Under the pieces are notes generated by a model that had not been told where the DNA came from, did no database searches, and saw only the letters and a program-made list of their open reading frames with translations. From Sisyra terminalis (taxonomy: Eukaryota > Arthropoda > Insecta > Neuroptera > Sisyridae), in NCBI GenBank assembly GCA_958496175.1, contig OY292274.1, forward strand, positions 12,731,689-12,795,688: 64,000 bases of DNA. The letters run 5' to 3'. This document shows, piece by piece, positions 10,600-22,300 of the stretch. Position 1 is the first letter of the stretch; every line of letters begins with the position of its first letter. The position numbers were made by a program, and so were the translations under genes.

Positions 10600-13330
10600 T
10601 AGTTCGATAAGGACGGACGACTAAAATAAATAATAACACGAGAGAGACTAGCGAATTAAAAATGAAGAAAAATATAGATACGTACACCAGGTTAAACTTG
10701 CAGTAAATTGTGAATTTTAAGGAATAATAACCCGAGATAGATTAACGAATTAAAAACGTAGAAAGATATACATGGGTACGCCAAGCTAAACTTACAGTAA
10801 ATTGTAAATTATAAGAAATAATAACCCGAGATAGATTAGCGACTTAAAAACGTTGAAAGATATAGAAGCGTACACCAGGCTAAAGTTTCAGTAAATTGTG
10901 AATTTTACAACATAATAACCCGAGATAGATAAGCGAATTTAAAACGTAGAAAGATATAGAAGCGTACACTAGGCTAAACTTACAGGAAATTGAGAATTAT
11001 AAGAAATAATAACCCAAGATAGATTAGCGAATTAAAAACGTAGAATGATATAGAAGCGTAAACCAGACAAAAATTAGTGTAGATTGGGAAATTTACACAA
11101 TAAAAACCCGAGATGGATTAGCGAATTTAAAACGTAGAAAGATATAGATGCGTACACTAGGCTAAAGTTACAGTAAATTTAAATTTTAAGAAATAATAAT
11201 CCGAGATAGATTAGCGAATTTAAAACGTAGAAAGATATAGAGGCGTACACTAGGCTAAAGTTTCAGTAAATTTTGGATTCTAAGAAATAATAACCCAAGA
11301 TAGATTAGCGAATTTAATACGTAGAAAGATATAGAAGGGTTCACCGGGCTAAACTTACAGAAAATTGAAAATTTTAAGAAATAATAATCCGAGATAGATT
11401 AGCGAATTAAAAACGTAGAAATATATAGAAGCGTATACCAGGCTTAAGTTAAAGTAGATTGTGAATTTTAAGAAGTAATAACCCGAGATAGTTTAGCGAA
11501 TTTAAAACGTAGAAAGATATAGAAGCGTACACTACGCTAAAGTTACAGTAAATTGTGAATTTTACAAAATAATAACTCGAGATAGATTAGCGAATTTAAA
11601 ACGTAGAAAGATATAGAAGCGTACACTAGGCTAAACTTACAGTAAATTTAAATTTTAAGAAATAATAATCCGAGATAGATTAGCGAATTAAAAACGTAGA
11701 AATATATAGAAGCGTATACCAGGCTTAAGTTAAAGTAGATTGTGAATTTTAAGAAGTAATAACCCGAGATAGTTTAGCGAATTTAAAACGTAGATAGATA
11801 TAGAAGCGTACACTACGCTAAAGTTACAGTAAATTGTGAATTTTACAAAATAATAACTCGAGATAGATTAGCGAATTTAAAACGTAGAAAGATATAGAAG
11901 CGTACACTAGGCTTAAGTTACAGTAAATTGTGAATTTTACAAAATAATAACTCGAGATAGATTAGCGAATTTAAAACGTAGAAAGATATAGAAGCGTAAA
12001 CCAGACAAAAATTAGTGTAGATTGTGAATTTTACACAATAAAAACCCGAGATGGATTAGCGAATTTAAAACGTAGAAAGATATAGAAGCGTACACTAGGC
12101 TAAACTTACAGTAAATTTAAATTTTAAGAAATAATAATCCGAGATAGATAAGCGAATTAAAAACGTAGAAATATATAGAAGCGTATACCAGGCTTAAGTT
12201 AAAGTAGATTGTGAATTTTAAGAAGTAATAACCCGAGATAGTTTAGCGAATTTAAAACGTAGATAGATATAGAAGCGTACACTACGCTAAAGTTACAGTA
12301 AATTGTGAATTTTACAAAATAATAACTCGAGATTGATTAGCGAATTTAAAACGTAGAAAGATATAGAAGCGTACACTAGGCTAAACTTACAGGAAATTGA
12401 GAATTATAAGAAATAATAACCCAAGATAGATTAGCGAATTAAAAACGTAGAATGATATAGAAGCGTAAACCAGACAAAAATTATTGTAGATTGTGAATTT
12501 TACACAATAAAAACCCGAGATGGATTAGCGACTTAAAAACGTTGAAAGATATAGAAGCGTACACCAGGCTAAAGTTTCAGTAAATTGTGAATTTTACAAA
12601 ATAATAACTCGAGATAGATTAGCGAATTTAAAACGTAGAAAGATATAGAAGCGTACACTAGGCTAAACTTACAGTAAATTTAAATTTTAAGAAATAATAA
12701 TCCGAGATAGATTAGCGAATTAAAAACGTAGAAATATATAGAAGCGTATACCAGGCTTAAGTTAAAGTAGATTGTGAATTTTAAGAAGTAATAACCCGAG
12801 ATAGTTTAGCGAATTTAAAACGTAGAAAGATATAGAAGCGTACACTAGGCTAAAGTTACAGTAAATTGTGAATTTTACAAAATAATAACTCGAGATAGAT
12901 TAGCGAATTTAAAACGTAGAAAGATATAGAAGCGTACACTAGGCTAAAGTTACAGTAAATTTAAATTTTAAGAAATAATAATCCGAGATAGATTAGCGAA
13001 TTTAAAACGTAGAAAGATATAGAGGCGTACACTAGGCTAAAGTTTCAGTAAATTTTGGATTCTAAGAAATAATAACCCAAGATAGATTAGCGAATTTAAT
13101 ACGTAGAAAGATATAGAAGGGTTCACCGGGCTAAACTTACAGAAAATTGAAAATATTAAGAAATAATAACCCGAGATAGATTAGCGAATTTCAAACGTAG
13201 AATGATATAGATGCATAGACTAGGCTAAACTTACAGTACATTGTAAATTGTAGGAAGTAATAACCCGAGATAGATTAGCAAATGAAAAACGTTAAGAGAT
13301 ATAGTTGGTAATTGAAACTAATAATAATGT
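10600..13330 (+). repeat. Tandem satellite array, ~94-bp monomer, about 29 copies
   Basis: The monomer is recognised by CGAGATAGATTAGCGAATTT, then AAAACGTAGAAAGATATAGA and AGCGTACACTAGGCTAAA. Successive AGCGAA positions (10838, 10932, 11026, 11120, 11213, 11307) give a 93-94 bp period. Monomers fall into variant types that recur in blocks. More degenerate, irregularly spaced units continue outward to about 10400 on the left and 13840 on the right, as expected where homogenisation fades. Clustered with no spacer of unique sequence, so it is not a CRISPR. Confidence 0.93.
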
Positions 13331-14543
13331 GAGAGCGACTAGCGAATTTAATATGAAGAAAAGTATAGATGCGTATTTTAGGTGTTTCTTAATTTAAATA
13401 ATTAATTTTATGAAATTTTAAACCGTGAGAGATTGGCAAATTAAAAATGTGGAAAAATATTGATGCGTATATTAAGTGTTACTTAAAATAATTTGTTTAT
13501 TTTTATTTATTATCCAATTAAAATATCTGGGATAGCTTAATAAATAAAGAATGCAAAACCTTTACTGGTCAGTGCATATAATGTTCATAGCTCGAAGGTG
13601 ATAGGTAATAAGATTTAATAATATCCCGAGAGAGATTAGCGAATTAAAAATGAAAGTTATAAACGCATATATTTGTTGATACTTGAAATGATTTCGTCTT
13701 AGTTAACTTGAACAAGAATTTCAAGTTTACTATAATTCTTTCCCGGTGAGACTTATTTTGAGGAAATAGTCAAAAATAATATCCTGAGAGGGATTAACGA
13801 TTTAAAATTAAAATACTAAAATGCTAATGTAGGGAGACATTTTATGGAAAACTGATCTTAAATTTGGTAATGTTATTTTCATAAGTGGTTCTGAATGGAT
13901 CAGAGTTACCCGTTCCAAGAAAATATAATTTCTTATACTGTTAAATTTTAGTAGGCTATTCTTTTAATTTTTATTAAATAAATTTTGTCTTTCTTCATTC
14001 TTGTAAAATAGTTCAACCTCATCAGTCGTGTTTTTAGTGTGATAATTTGTGATTTGACAAAATTGAGTGAATTTTTGACAATAGGCTGCTTCATTTATTG
14101 GTAAGGTAGCCTAAATTTTATATACATTAGTTTAAAAATTTAATTGTAGAAACTTACGAAAAAAAAATTGGAAATGAATTTAGAAACATTTTATGAAACA
14201 TTTCCAATATCTGTCGTTTTACAATTTTTAAAATTAAATGCCTGTTAGACTTTTGAAATCAATTTTCAAATTCGATTTGTACTTTATTTTCGCTAAAACT
14301 CGACCATTATAAAATGTTGAATATTTCCTAAAATATCCCTGCTGTAAAATTGTTGTGACAACAGCTGCCCATTTTACTTAGTAACATTGATTGCAAGGTA
14401 CCTTGATTCTTGATCGAATAATTTAAATGAAATATGGAATTAACTCAATCTACATGCCTAAAATAAGGACCGCAACAAAAACCTTTGCGTTGAAAATATC
14501 GTTATCCGTTGAAGTAGGCCGTTGGCGGATTTATACAAATTGA

Positions 14544-14706
14544 TTTCCCATAAGAAATAACATTGTAATTTTTCTACTAAAAACCTATTTTCTAGGAAAA
14601 CGAAGCGATAACTCGCAAATTAGTATTCTTAATTTTCGATTTATTTAGGCTTCTTCTACCATAATCCGTTCTTAAATCGTGGCGCCGGAGATATTAGGAA
14701 TAAGCC
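14544..14706 (-). repeat. Right long TIR of the satellite-bearing element
   Basis: Inverted partner of the left TIR, ending in GGCGCCGGAGATATTAGGAA and then TAAGCC before the target duplication. Confidence 0.75.
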
Positions 14707-16159
14707 AATGAAATATAAGTGCCTGCTATTTTTTTGTATATCACTTAAATAACAATAGTTTAAATAACGTCATTACACTTAATTCGTATGAAAGATTAAT
14801 ATGTAGTAGGTACTTTTACCAAATAGGCGATTTTTAATTTTTGTTGCTTTTTCAAGACAAACTTTTTAAGATTTAATTTCTTTAAGGATTGTGACTTAGA
14901 GAAAATATATATTCTGTTGAAATGCATTTAGGATGCAATTTTTGGTCATATATTTTATTATCAACTAAAATATAAAGTTTTCCACAACAATTTTCTTCGG
15001 TATTTAGAACAATTTGAAAACCAATTATTGTTTTTGAAAATTAATAAAATTTTAGAATTTATTTCCACGCTGTTCACCTATTTCCGACAATTTTGTACGT
15101 ACAACGCCCGAATGTGCGAAATCAAATAGCTTCTTAATCTTGATATTTAAAATAAAAAAATCATCATTTTCTGCGATTTACATTGCTTTTTTAAAACTGA
15201 GTGTACGTTTGTGGCGATGAAATTTGGAAAGTGTTTTTCTTATACAATGTAGATATATAATGTAGGATTTTTAAGACAGAAAAATTGTTTCAAAGTTTGT
15301 AAGGGATATTGTCTAACAAACAATCGAAATTTCAAATTTAACAATCAAAGTGCAGTCAAAGGCGAAACGTTATTATTGCTTAATGTAAAATAATTTTGAT
15401 TTATTACTAAAAACAAAAACTCAGGGTTTGCTTAAAAATTTAAACCCAAAAGATATATTTGAAAAGGTTTAAATAAGTTTATAAGTGAGCATTATGTTCT
15501 GTGGCTTTCACATATTGTAAATCTGGAAATCCGAAATACGTTATCACAAATAAACACATTTTTGAGCGAGAACCCCCAGAATTTTGGCGAACTAAAAAAA
15601 ATACTTATCAACATTTTTGTATACTAAAGTTAGTGATTCTTTTCGACAGAGAAAAAAATTTAAGAAGAGGGGTTCATGTGTTTAAAATATTAAATATACG
15701 GAAAGTCATATTGGTAATAAAATTAAAATGCTCTTCCAGTGTAAAAAGTATACGCCAAATCGTGTATGGTGAACTCGAGACTATCCAATATGATTTAATT
15801 GTATAGTTGAAATTCAGATATTTTAGTAATTAGTTTAAATTTTTACAATGGTTATACTAGATTATAGAAGAACTCTAGGTTTTTCGTACAATTGTACACA
15901 TTTCAATTTCGTGGCAGTGTTGTTATCTTTCTGCAAGGAGGGTAATCGTTTTGGAAAATAGTTCATTCGGGAATTGAGACAGTGAGATGGGATTGTTACT
16001 AATATTCAAAAATCAAGACCCTTAACTGCTGATATTTTGACGCGAGTATTTTTGACTGCTTTAAGTCATTATTAAAACTGAACTTATTGAACTTGATGAT
16101 ATTTTTTATTTATGTATAGATGGTGATTGATTTAAGGATTATTTGGTTCAGGGTAAATA

Positions 16160-16980
16160 ATAAATATACCTACCGTGGGTTGCCATAAACTGGCTGTTTT
16201 CCATTCCTTGGTAAACCGACTCGTAAATGTACCTCTGGTTAAGAATCTGTTTACAAAAGAATTAGAATACATTGAAGGTGTAGCGACCTTTAATGGATAC
16301 TCTACCAAAATTGTAGACAGAATCCTCAAAAGAGCTCTTTGGAGGAAAAAACTATCAGAAACCACTTTACGAACGGTGGAAGGACCAGAAGAACGTTGGT
16401 CTGTTTTCACTTATTATCCAGGGATTTCCCAAAAAATCGAAAGGATATAGAAACAGTTTGGAATAAAGGCTGGATATATAACCAAAAAGTTGGGTGGATT
16501 TTTCAACGGTTCTAAAGATAAAATTCCGGACATACAAAAATCAGGAATTTCAGGCTGTGATATAAGCTACGTCAGTCAGACTAGAAGACAAATAGAGGTT
16601 AGGTATAAGGAACATCTGGCAAATATAAAATATGCAAGAGTGGAAAAATTATGTGTGGCAGAACATGCACTGGAAACAGGGCATACATTTGCAGAAGCTA
16701 GACTTCTAAAAAGTGTTCAAAAAACCGCACAAACCGATTGGATGCACTCGAAAGCATAGAAATTGTTAAAAGAAAGGGAAAGGTACTAAATTGGGAAAAT
16801 GGACCAATTCAAAATTTGGCACTTTTCGGGATGCTTACGAAGGATTCGGTGAAAGTAAAGAAATTTGGGAACACCCCCCCCCCCTCCATAATCATATCGC
16901 AAAAAGAGAAAGGCACGACTTATAAATTGAGGTCAATCCGTGATTATTTTGTGGATCATCACAAAGCAGTTACGGAGTGA
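16160..16980 (+). pseudogene. C-terminal RT and GIY-YIG-like endonuclease of a Penelope-like element, frameshifted
   Basis: The reading starts in the RT C-terminal region with HKLAVFHSLVNRL (16180 on), typical of PLE proteins, and ELEYIEGVATFNGYSTKIVD. It breaks at a stop at 16450, resumes at 16490 in another frame, and shifts again near 16740. The middle frame has SGCDISYVSQTRRQIEVRYK, then EHLANIK and VAEHALETGHTF. This matches the PLE endonuclease pattern '(C)...YIGQT.R....R..EH......AVAEH....H'. The tyrosine and the arginine of the R-hexad are kept, but the G of the YIG-like triplet is changed (YVSQT). The last frame ends at VDHHKAVTE and a stop. PLE proteins drive target-primed reverse transcription. 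This copy is dead. Confidence 0.8.
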
Positions 16981-16989
16981 TCCAAACTA

Positions 16990-17048
16990 CTTGATGACCA
17001 CTGAGGAAGATTGCTTGGCAATCGAAATACGTATCTGGGCAAATACGT
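16990..17048 (+). ncRNA. Type I hammerhead ribozyme in the PLE 3' region
   Basis: CTGAGGA at 17001-17007. Stem II GATTGC/GCAATC (17009-17014 with 17018-17023) closes a 3-nt loop. GAA at 17024-17026. Stem III is the self-complementary octamer ATACGTAT (17027-17034). C17035 is the predicted cleavage base. Stem I begins CCA (16998-17000) with TGG (17036-17038) and continues after one mismatch. All core bases fit CUGANGA...GAA...C. Hammerheads in PLE terminal regions are an established feature of these elements. Confidence 0.78.
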
Positions 17049-17355
17049 CACGAATATTTTTGTTTGAACTGCTGTTCAAATTTATGTGAATAGTATGATT
17101 TTTATATATTATCACATTCAATTATACTACATAAATTGGGCAGCAATATATTCTATATATTGTTTACACAGTATAACTGTTCAAAGTCGGCGAAAAAATC
17201 TTATTTTGATTAAACAAAATAGTGTTTTAAAGTATGATTATGTTTTTCATAAAAGAAATAAAAAAAAAAATCATATACCACTACAAATAGCAAATTTAAA
17301 AAGAAAATATACCCAACACCTACGTTACGCAGATGAAGTCGCGGGCATTAGCTAG

Positions 17356-17750
17356 TATATAATATTCAGGGTGAAAAATATAATAGTAAAATATACCATA
17401 TTCTTTTTAACAGGGATTTTTTCAACATGAAATTTATTTAACACAAGTCAAAATGAAGAGCTGCAAATCTTTCTACACGAATTGTTATGTTTTGTAATAT
17501 TTTAACATGAATTTTTGGGTAAGTACGAAACATATTCTCAAGTGAACTTTAACAAGAATTTCTTAATATAGTTAACACCTCGTTCTCTTTTTTGATGATT
17601 TTTTTGGAAACGTATTTATCTTATTAAAAGAGAACTAGGTGTACAAGAATTTACATAACAAATAATAAAAAACAAGCAAGTGATTGATTTAGGACATTAG
17701 GAAAAAATAAATTTGAAATAACTATTAAATATTTCAGCCTTTACACATCA
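17356..17750. other. Unassigned AT-rich intronic sequence
   Basis: Lies between the Helitron 3' end and the SAP/SWIM element. No gene or repeat recognised. Confidence 0.3.
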
Positions 17751-18977
17751 ATTAGCCTTTTTCCTGGGAAGATTAAAAAAAGATCCGCTAGGGTGGGGGT
17801 ATATGTGTTTTGAATTCTTTACTGACAACAACGTTAAACATCTAAAATTATTATGAAATTAACGAAAGATGATGTACCTGGCGCGAAATTGAAATTTCCA
17901 AAAGTGCAAGATCATCTTGTCCGGGACTTAAAACGATGGCTTCCATATCGTGGTTGACTCGTGTCTGCCGAGTTGAATTGTGTTGAATAAATTTTTGTAA
18001 TTTTAAATAAATTTTGTTGTTGTTTTTTTCTTCATCTATTTAAATAGAATAAAAAAATGCATTGCAAATGGTAATGGTAAAAAAAATTCATTGGAATTAA
18101 TGGTGATAAATGTTTAGCGGATAAACAACAACGCATGAAATTACTTAATGCAACTCTTCCAAATTCAACATCCTGCACTTTTCCTACTACAAACTGGGCA
18201 AATTTTCCATCCCAAGCTATCACCCGTTCTTTTTGCTATGCTATTATATATTATTATATCACTACCGGTCCTATTGATACTTTCGATTTGAATGCAATTT
18301 TATCAGACAATGATGAACAGCTTCCAAATTGTGGAAACTCGAAAGCACTTCAAAGAGAAAGACAATATTGTCGGAGTGATTTTGTGTTAAATCTGGAAGA
18401 TAATGCTAATGATTTGGTATATTACTTAAGAGCAGATGTACAATCTTCTTTCTGAGTCACTGTAAAGTATAAAATAAGTATATCTTTGGATAAGAATAGT
18501 AGCAAAATTATAGATGCTCAGTGTCAGTGTCCAGCATCTTTTTCAAAGAACTCTTCTTATATGGTTGCTTTACTATACAAACTTGAGGATTATACTGTAC
18601 GTTACGATTATGATGCACTCACATGTACATCAAAGTTAAAAGAATGGAATAAAGGCAAAAAATTGGGCAATAATCTAGACAATATTTTAACTGTTAGCTA
18701 TCCTGCCAAACGAAAACACCTGAAGAAATCAATAATTAGTTTTATTCCAAAAAAAAGTAAATATTTAAATGATAACTATGATAAAAATCAGTTAACGTCT
18801 AGATTTGTTAAGTAGGCATGATAATTTGTATTTTTTAACTTTTTTGCACCACAATATTTATTTATTCTTCTAGTAATAAAACGTACGTGTCAATAGAGAA
18901 TTTAAAACATATGTACCCACCCCCACGGTGCTGTCCCTAGCGGATTTTTTTCTAATCTTCCCAGGAAAAAGGCTAAT
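17751..18977 (+). mobile_element. TIR transposon carrying a decayed SAP + SWIM zinc-finger protein
   Basis: The ends are inverted repeats: ATTAGCCTTTTTCCTGGGAA at the left and its complement TTCCCAGGAAAAAGGCTAAT at the right. Similarity continues through GATCCGCTAGGG or ATCCGCTAGGG, then a 10-base gap and a GTGGGGGT-type block, for about 70-80 bp in all. A target duplication is not clear (ACATCA versus ACATTT outside). The 1.2-kb interior holds one broken protein (next entry). I do not know an established superfamily name for it. Confidence 0.68.
17853..18815 (+). pseudogene. Broken SAP-domain and SWIM-type zinc-finger protein of a TIR element
   Basis: Starts MKLTKDDVPGAKL and reaches LVRDLKRWLPYRG, then TGA at 17955. 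The pattern 'L...DVPGA.L.......L...LKRWL..RG' followed by a shifted AEL resembles the SAP-like module found at the N-terminus of some arthropod SWIM proteins. An open stretch at 18100-18455 carries TNWANFPSQAITRSFCYAII and ends with YYLRADVQSSF and a stop. The frame resumes at 18459 with VTVKYKISISLD, KIIDAQCQCPAS and MVALLYKLEDYT, a SWIM pattern (CxC...CxH). The CxC pair is intact at 18522-18530, but the expected C and H are Ser (18552) and Tyr (18558), so zinc binding is lost. CTSKLKEWNKGKK follows, then the stop at 18813. YqaJ nuclease sequence, which often follows in related proteins, is absent. Confidence 0.62.
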
Positions 18978-19290
18978 ACATTTTTGTTAATCTAATTAAT
19001 GATGGTGGTTAATTGATCGAAAAATTTAATTCAATTTTGTCAATAAGTCATTTTTTTCCAACTAAATGAAGAGTAAAAGACAAATTAACTTGATCAGCTG
19101 TAATTTGAATAAAGCAGCTTGTAAACGCAGCTGCGCTTTGTTGTTGCAAAGTTCAATTTACCTCTACACCTTCAATAAATTGATGTTTGTGTGCACGTTT
19201 GTGAATACAAAATAATCAACAGTTGCAGTACAAGTAGATATAAATGTACTCGAAAATGCATAGATGCATATTTGCACAATGCACTAGATA

Positions 19291-19293
<3 letters not shown>
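18978..19293. other. Unassigned intronic sequence
   Basis: Between the SAP/SWIM element and the (TA)n tract. Nothing recognised. Confidence 0.3.

Positions 19294-19362
<69 letters not shown>
19294..19362. repeat. (TA)n microsatellite, 69 bp
   Basis: Uninterrupted alternating TA for about 34 units. Open frames crossing it on both strands (Tyr-Ile repeats) are artefacts of the repeat. Confidence 0.97.
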
Positions 19363-19365
<3 letters not shown>

Positions 19366-22300
19366 AAATGTAGTGGAAAGCTATGCGATGCGACGGTTTA
19401 GTTTGGCAGCGTCAATGTTCAAAACTTGTCAGAAATACGTAAAGCTTCACTGCACTGTACAAAACAAGCACTTCATTCTTTTGTCTATGGCAAACCCCTT
19501 TTATATTCCGTATTATATTTCGTTGTATCACACTAACACATATTGCACCTCTACCATCACGTTATTGCAAAACGAAAATGATTAGTTTTCCCTATTGGTT
19601 TTTCGCGGAAATTTATTAACGCCACATTAATTTCAATATGTCTTTTTTAATAACTGAGCTATTCTTGAATGTTATAAATTACCAAAGTGTGTCATATATT
19701 TTCTGAGGAGAAAATGTAAATAAGATAGCTGAATACGAGTACGATAGAAAACATGCACTTAATGCTTAGATAAATCTTCAATTCATAAAAGATGACAACT
19801 TTGCACACTATAACAAACACCTTTTTCATCTGTTTATAATTCCTTGCATAATAAATTTCATCACTCTTTTCATCCTTATCGCGCACCGCTTTTCGTTCAT
19901 TACCACCATATATTTTAACGATTTAATATTTAATATTACTTAAATCTGATAGGGTATTATAAGAATACTTTAGTACAATAACCACATGGCTATTTTTCAT
20001 AATTAATTTTAAAGACTTGAACAAAAGACTATTTAATTTTGTATTTGGTTCTCAATCTACTACACACTGTTATACGAAAAAGAAAATTATTACTTAAAAC
20101 TAGGTAGATAATTTAAAACTAGGAATTTAACTAAAATTTGCTTTTACATTTATTTATTTTTTTCTCATTTCTTTGAGACACATCATCATTTGACTAATTC
20201 GTAAAGTTTTATCATTTCAAAGCTGCTATATCTGGAATGGTTGTTTCCATACTTTGGCTGACTTTAATGGAAGTGATTTAAAGAATATAAAAGTTTTTCG
20301 GTAAACATTATTCGTTAACGCACGTGTGATGCAATATCCCTCAACTTTTCTATCCGTTCCACTGGTTCTAATTGAATTTTTCAATTAGCTGTCAAGAAGA
20401 GAAAAAATAATATTTTAAAGCGGAAAACGTTCCGGAACGAGTCGTTTTCAAAATATAATATTAAACGTGATGAGAAACATAATAAATTTTTGATTTGAAA
20501 AAAATTATTCAGACACATAAACCCGATTAAATTGAATTTTTAAACATGTCTTATTTCATACAGATATACGAGTCAAGTCGAGACAGTTTAACTCCCACGA
20601 GAATTTCATGTAAAGCAGTTTCACGATGAAAAATTAAAACTAAGAATTAACTACAGCTTATGGCGTATTTTACCGAAGTTAAATACATTAAAAAAGCAAC
20701 TTTTAATATTAACGAGCACAAGAATAAATTTCTAATAAGGCGAAATACGTTTCTACTTTAGTTTTATTAGGCTAATTTCACTTGAAATTTACAACACATG
20801 CGATACAATAGCGATATTTTTGAAAACTTTTCGAGTTTTGATGGTTATGTCGTAAAAAGAAAACCAATTTACGTACTTTTAAAATCCAATTTATGTTTAC
20901 AGGGCATAATTTTTGTTAAATTTTAACAAACATTATGCGTCAAACTTTTAACCAGAATTTGAAATATATCTTATTTGTTTTTTGATGATAAATTTTCATT
21001 ATTCTCATTTTGTTAAAGGAATGAAATTAATGCTAATATAATTGAAACAAATAATGAACTGTTTGTTAGTCTAGTTGAATGAATTTCAATATACATTTTA
21101 ACAATTTAAAAATTTAGAAAGATGCGCTTTTAGGGACACAAACATCTAAAAACTAATAGTTATTTAAAAACAATCAAAAATGTATACACATTTTCTTCAT
21201 GAGATGCCATTTTTGAGATTTCGAATCAATATTTTATCTATCTATATTCCGCTTTCAAACTATTTTGCCCTGGACAATGTTAGCGAACATTGGGTATATT
21301 TCTCCCTTTTTTGTTCCAAATTTTGTAGTTTTTTTACTTTAACTTCTTGGATTAGCTGCAAAGTTTTAGCAAGTCGCTGTAGTACTTCTTTGTTTGTATT
21401 TATGTCTAGGTATCATATTAAAAGCATTCAAGAATGCAGAACTATCTCTATTGAAAAATTAAAAATTTAAACAACATTTTTTGTCAAACTGTTGTAAAGC
21501 TTTAAATTTTATGTTTTGTTTTGATTATTCTTGTATACAGTATGTTGACTTGTTAAGATTTCTGTCACAATAATTTCCTCTGCGAGTTCAATTCTTGCCA
21601 AACAAAACAAAAAGTTAAATAAAAACACAAATCATTCTTAAAATAATTCATATCTCTTTCTTGATTGCACAATTGCACATGCATGCTAAAATTTAATAAT
21701 GTATTACTTGTCCCATTCAAGTGAAGTTTTAAAAGCACTTAAAATAAAAATCATTACGTTATATTTCTGTGAAATCAATCTATCTGTAATCTGTATATCT
21801 ATACAAATATGTTTTTTTTTTTTATTAAATGAATTGACTTGCCTTAATATATTAAATGGAAAATGAACGTAGATCGATTATTGCATTGATGCATTGACCT
21901 AAGCAATAAGGGGTGTTTTCACCAACTACATTGTTTTCAACTCTCCGTTTTACATGCATGTACCTATATTGTTCAACACGTAATGGCATTTTTTTCCCTT
22001 ATTTTCCGTCGGCACAACGTAAACTTTGCCTGCTAACGCAGGATAAAGAAATTAGCGTTGTTTCTCTCATTTTTCCGGTAGTCATAGGTAAACACAAATA
22101 TTATAGATAACCGTTAGTACAATAACGTGGCAACTCTTTAGCATAACTCCATCAAGGTGCACTTTAATGCATAGTAATTAATCTTGTTAGTTTTTTCCTT
22201 CGTTTCAAGCGAAGATATATTTAACGTCTCTTGCATAGGTGCGAGTTCTTCTTAACGTTAATTGCAACTATACATGAAGATGTTATCTGCTTCGCGTACC

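Larger units (their letters stand above)
8532..14706. mobile_element. 6.2-kb non-coding TIR element carrying a 94-bp satellite array
   Basis: About 165-bp terminal inverted repeats (8532-8695 and 14544-14706) share CCTAATATCTCCGGCGCC and roughly nine bases in ten over the inner 155 bases. The 8-bp direct repeat AATGAAAT lies immediately outside (8524-8531 and 14707-14714). Joining the flanks restores the Helitron sequence GAAATGAAATATAAGTG seen, with variation, near 61200. No open frame above 60 codons lies wholly inside between the TIRs. The interior is mostly a tandem array flanked by unique AT-rich sequence. An 8-bp duplication fits hAT, P or Merlin superfamilies, but the outermost bases (GGGGAG, GGCTTA) are poorly matched, so no superfamily is assigned. 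Confidence 0.72.
16150..17210 (+). mobile_element. 5'-truncated Penelope-like retroelement inserted in Helitron H2
   Basis: Contains the end of a reverse transcriptase, a GIY-YIG-like endonuclease region, a stop at 16978-16980, and a 3' region with a hammerhead ribozyme. The 3' terminus is CAGTATAACTGTTCAAAGTC followed by GGCGAAAAAATCTTATTTTG near 17210, after which Helitron sequence resumes. The 5' junction lies near 16150 and some Helitron bases are missing there. Palindromic element 3 at 57.0-57.4 kb is made of this same 3' region. Confidence 0.8.
7923..17355 (+). mobile_element. Helitron (copy H2) enlarged by two nested insertions
   Basis: The 5' end is TCATCCTTACTAATATTATA with flanking T. 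The 3' end is CGCAGATGAAGTCGCGGGCA followed by TTAGCTAG and then T. The Helitron body is 7923-8531, about 14715-16150 and about 17210-17355. It aligns in order with the uninterrupted copy at 31832-34351. It is split by a 6175-bp TIR element with an 8-bp target duplication and by a 5'-truncated PLE. It also holds a tRNA-like block near 8200. No Helitron coding sequence is present. Confidence 0.75.

Noticed and set aside
10400..13840. Repeats with regular spacing, considered as a CRISPR array
   Set aside because: The 94-bp units are contiguous, without unique spacers, and the context is eukaryotic intron.
16132..16410. 92-codon minus-strand frame over the PLE
   Set aside because: It is the antisense of the RT C-terminal region, which carries the recognisable motifs on the plus strand.
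19172..19585. Three open frames with long Tyr-Ile runs
   Set aside because: They are created by the (TA)n microsatellite, on both strands, with no conserved sequence outside it.
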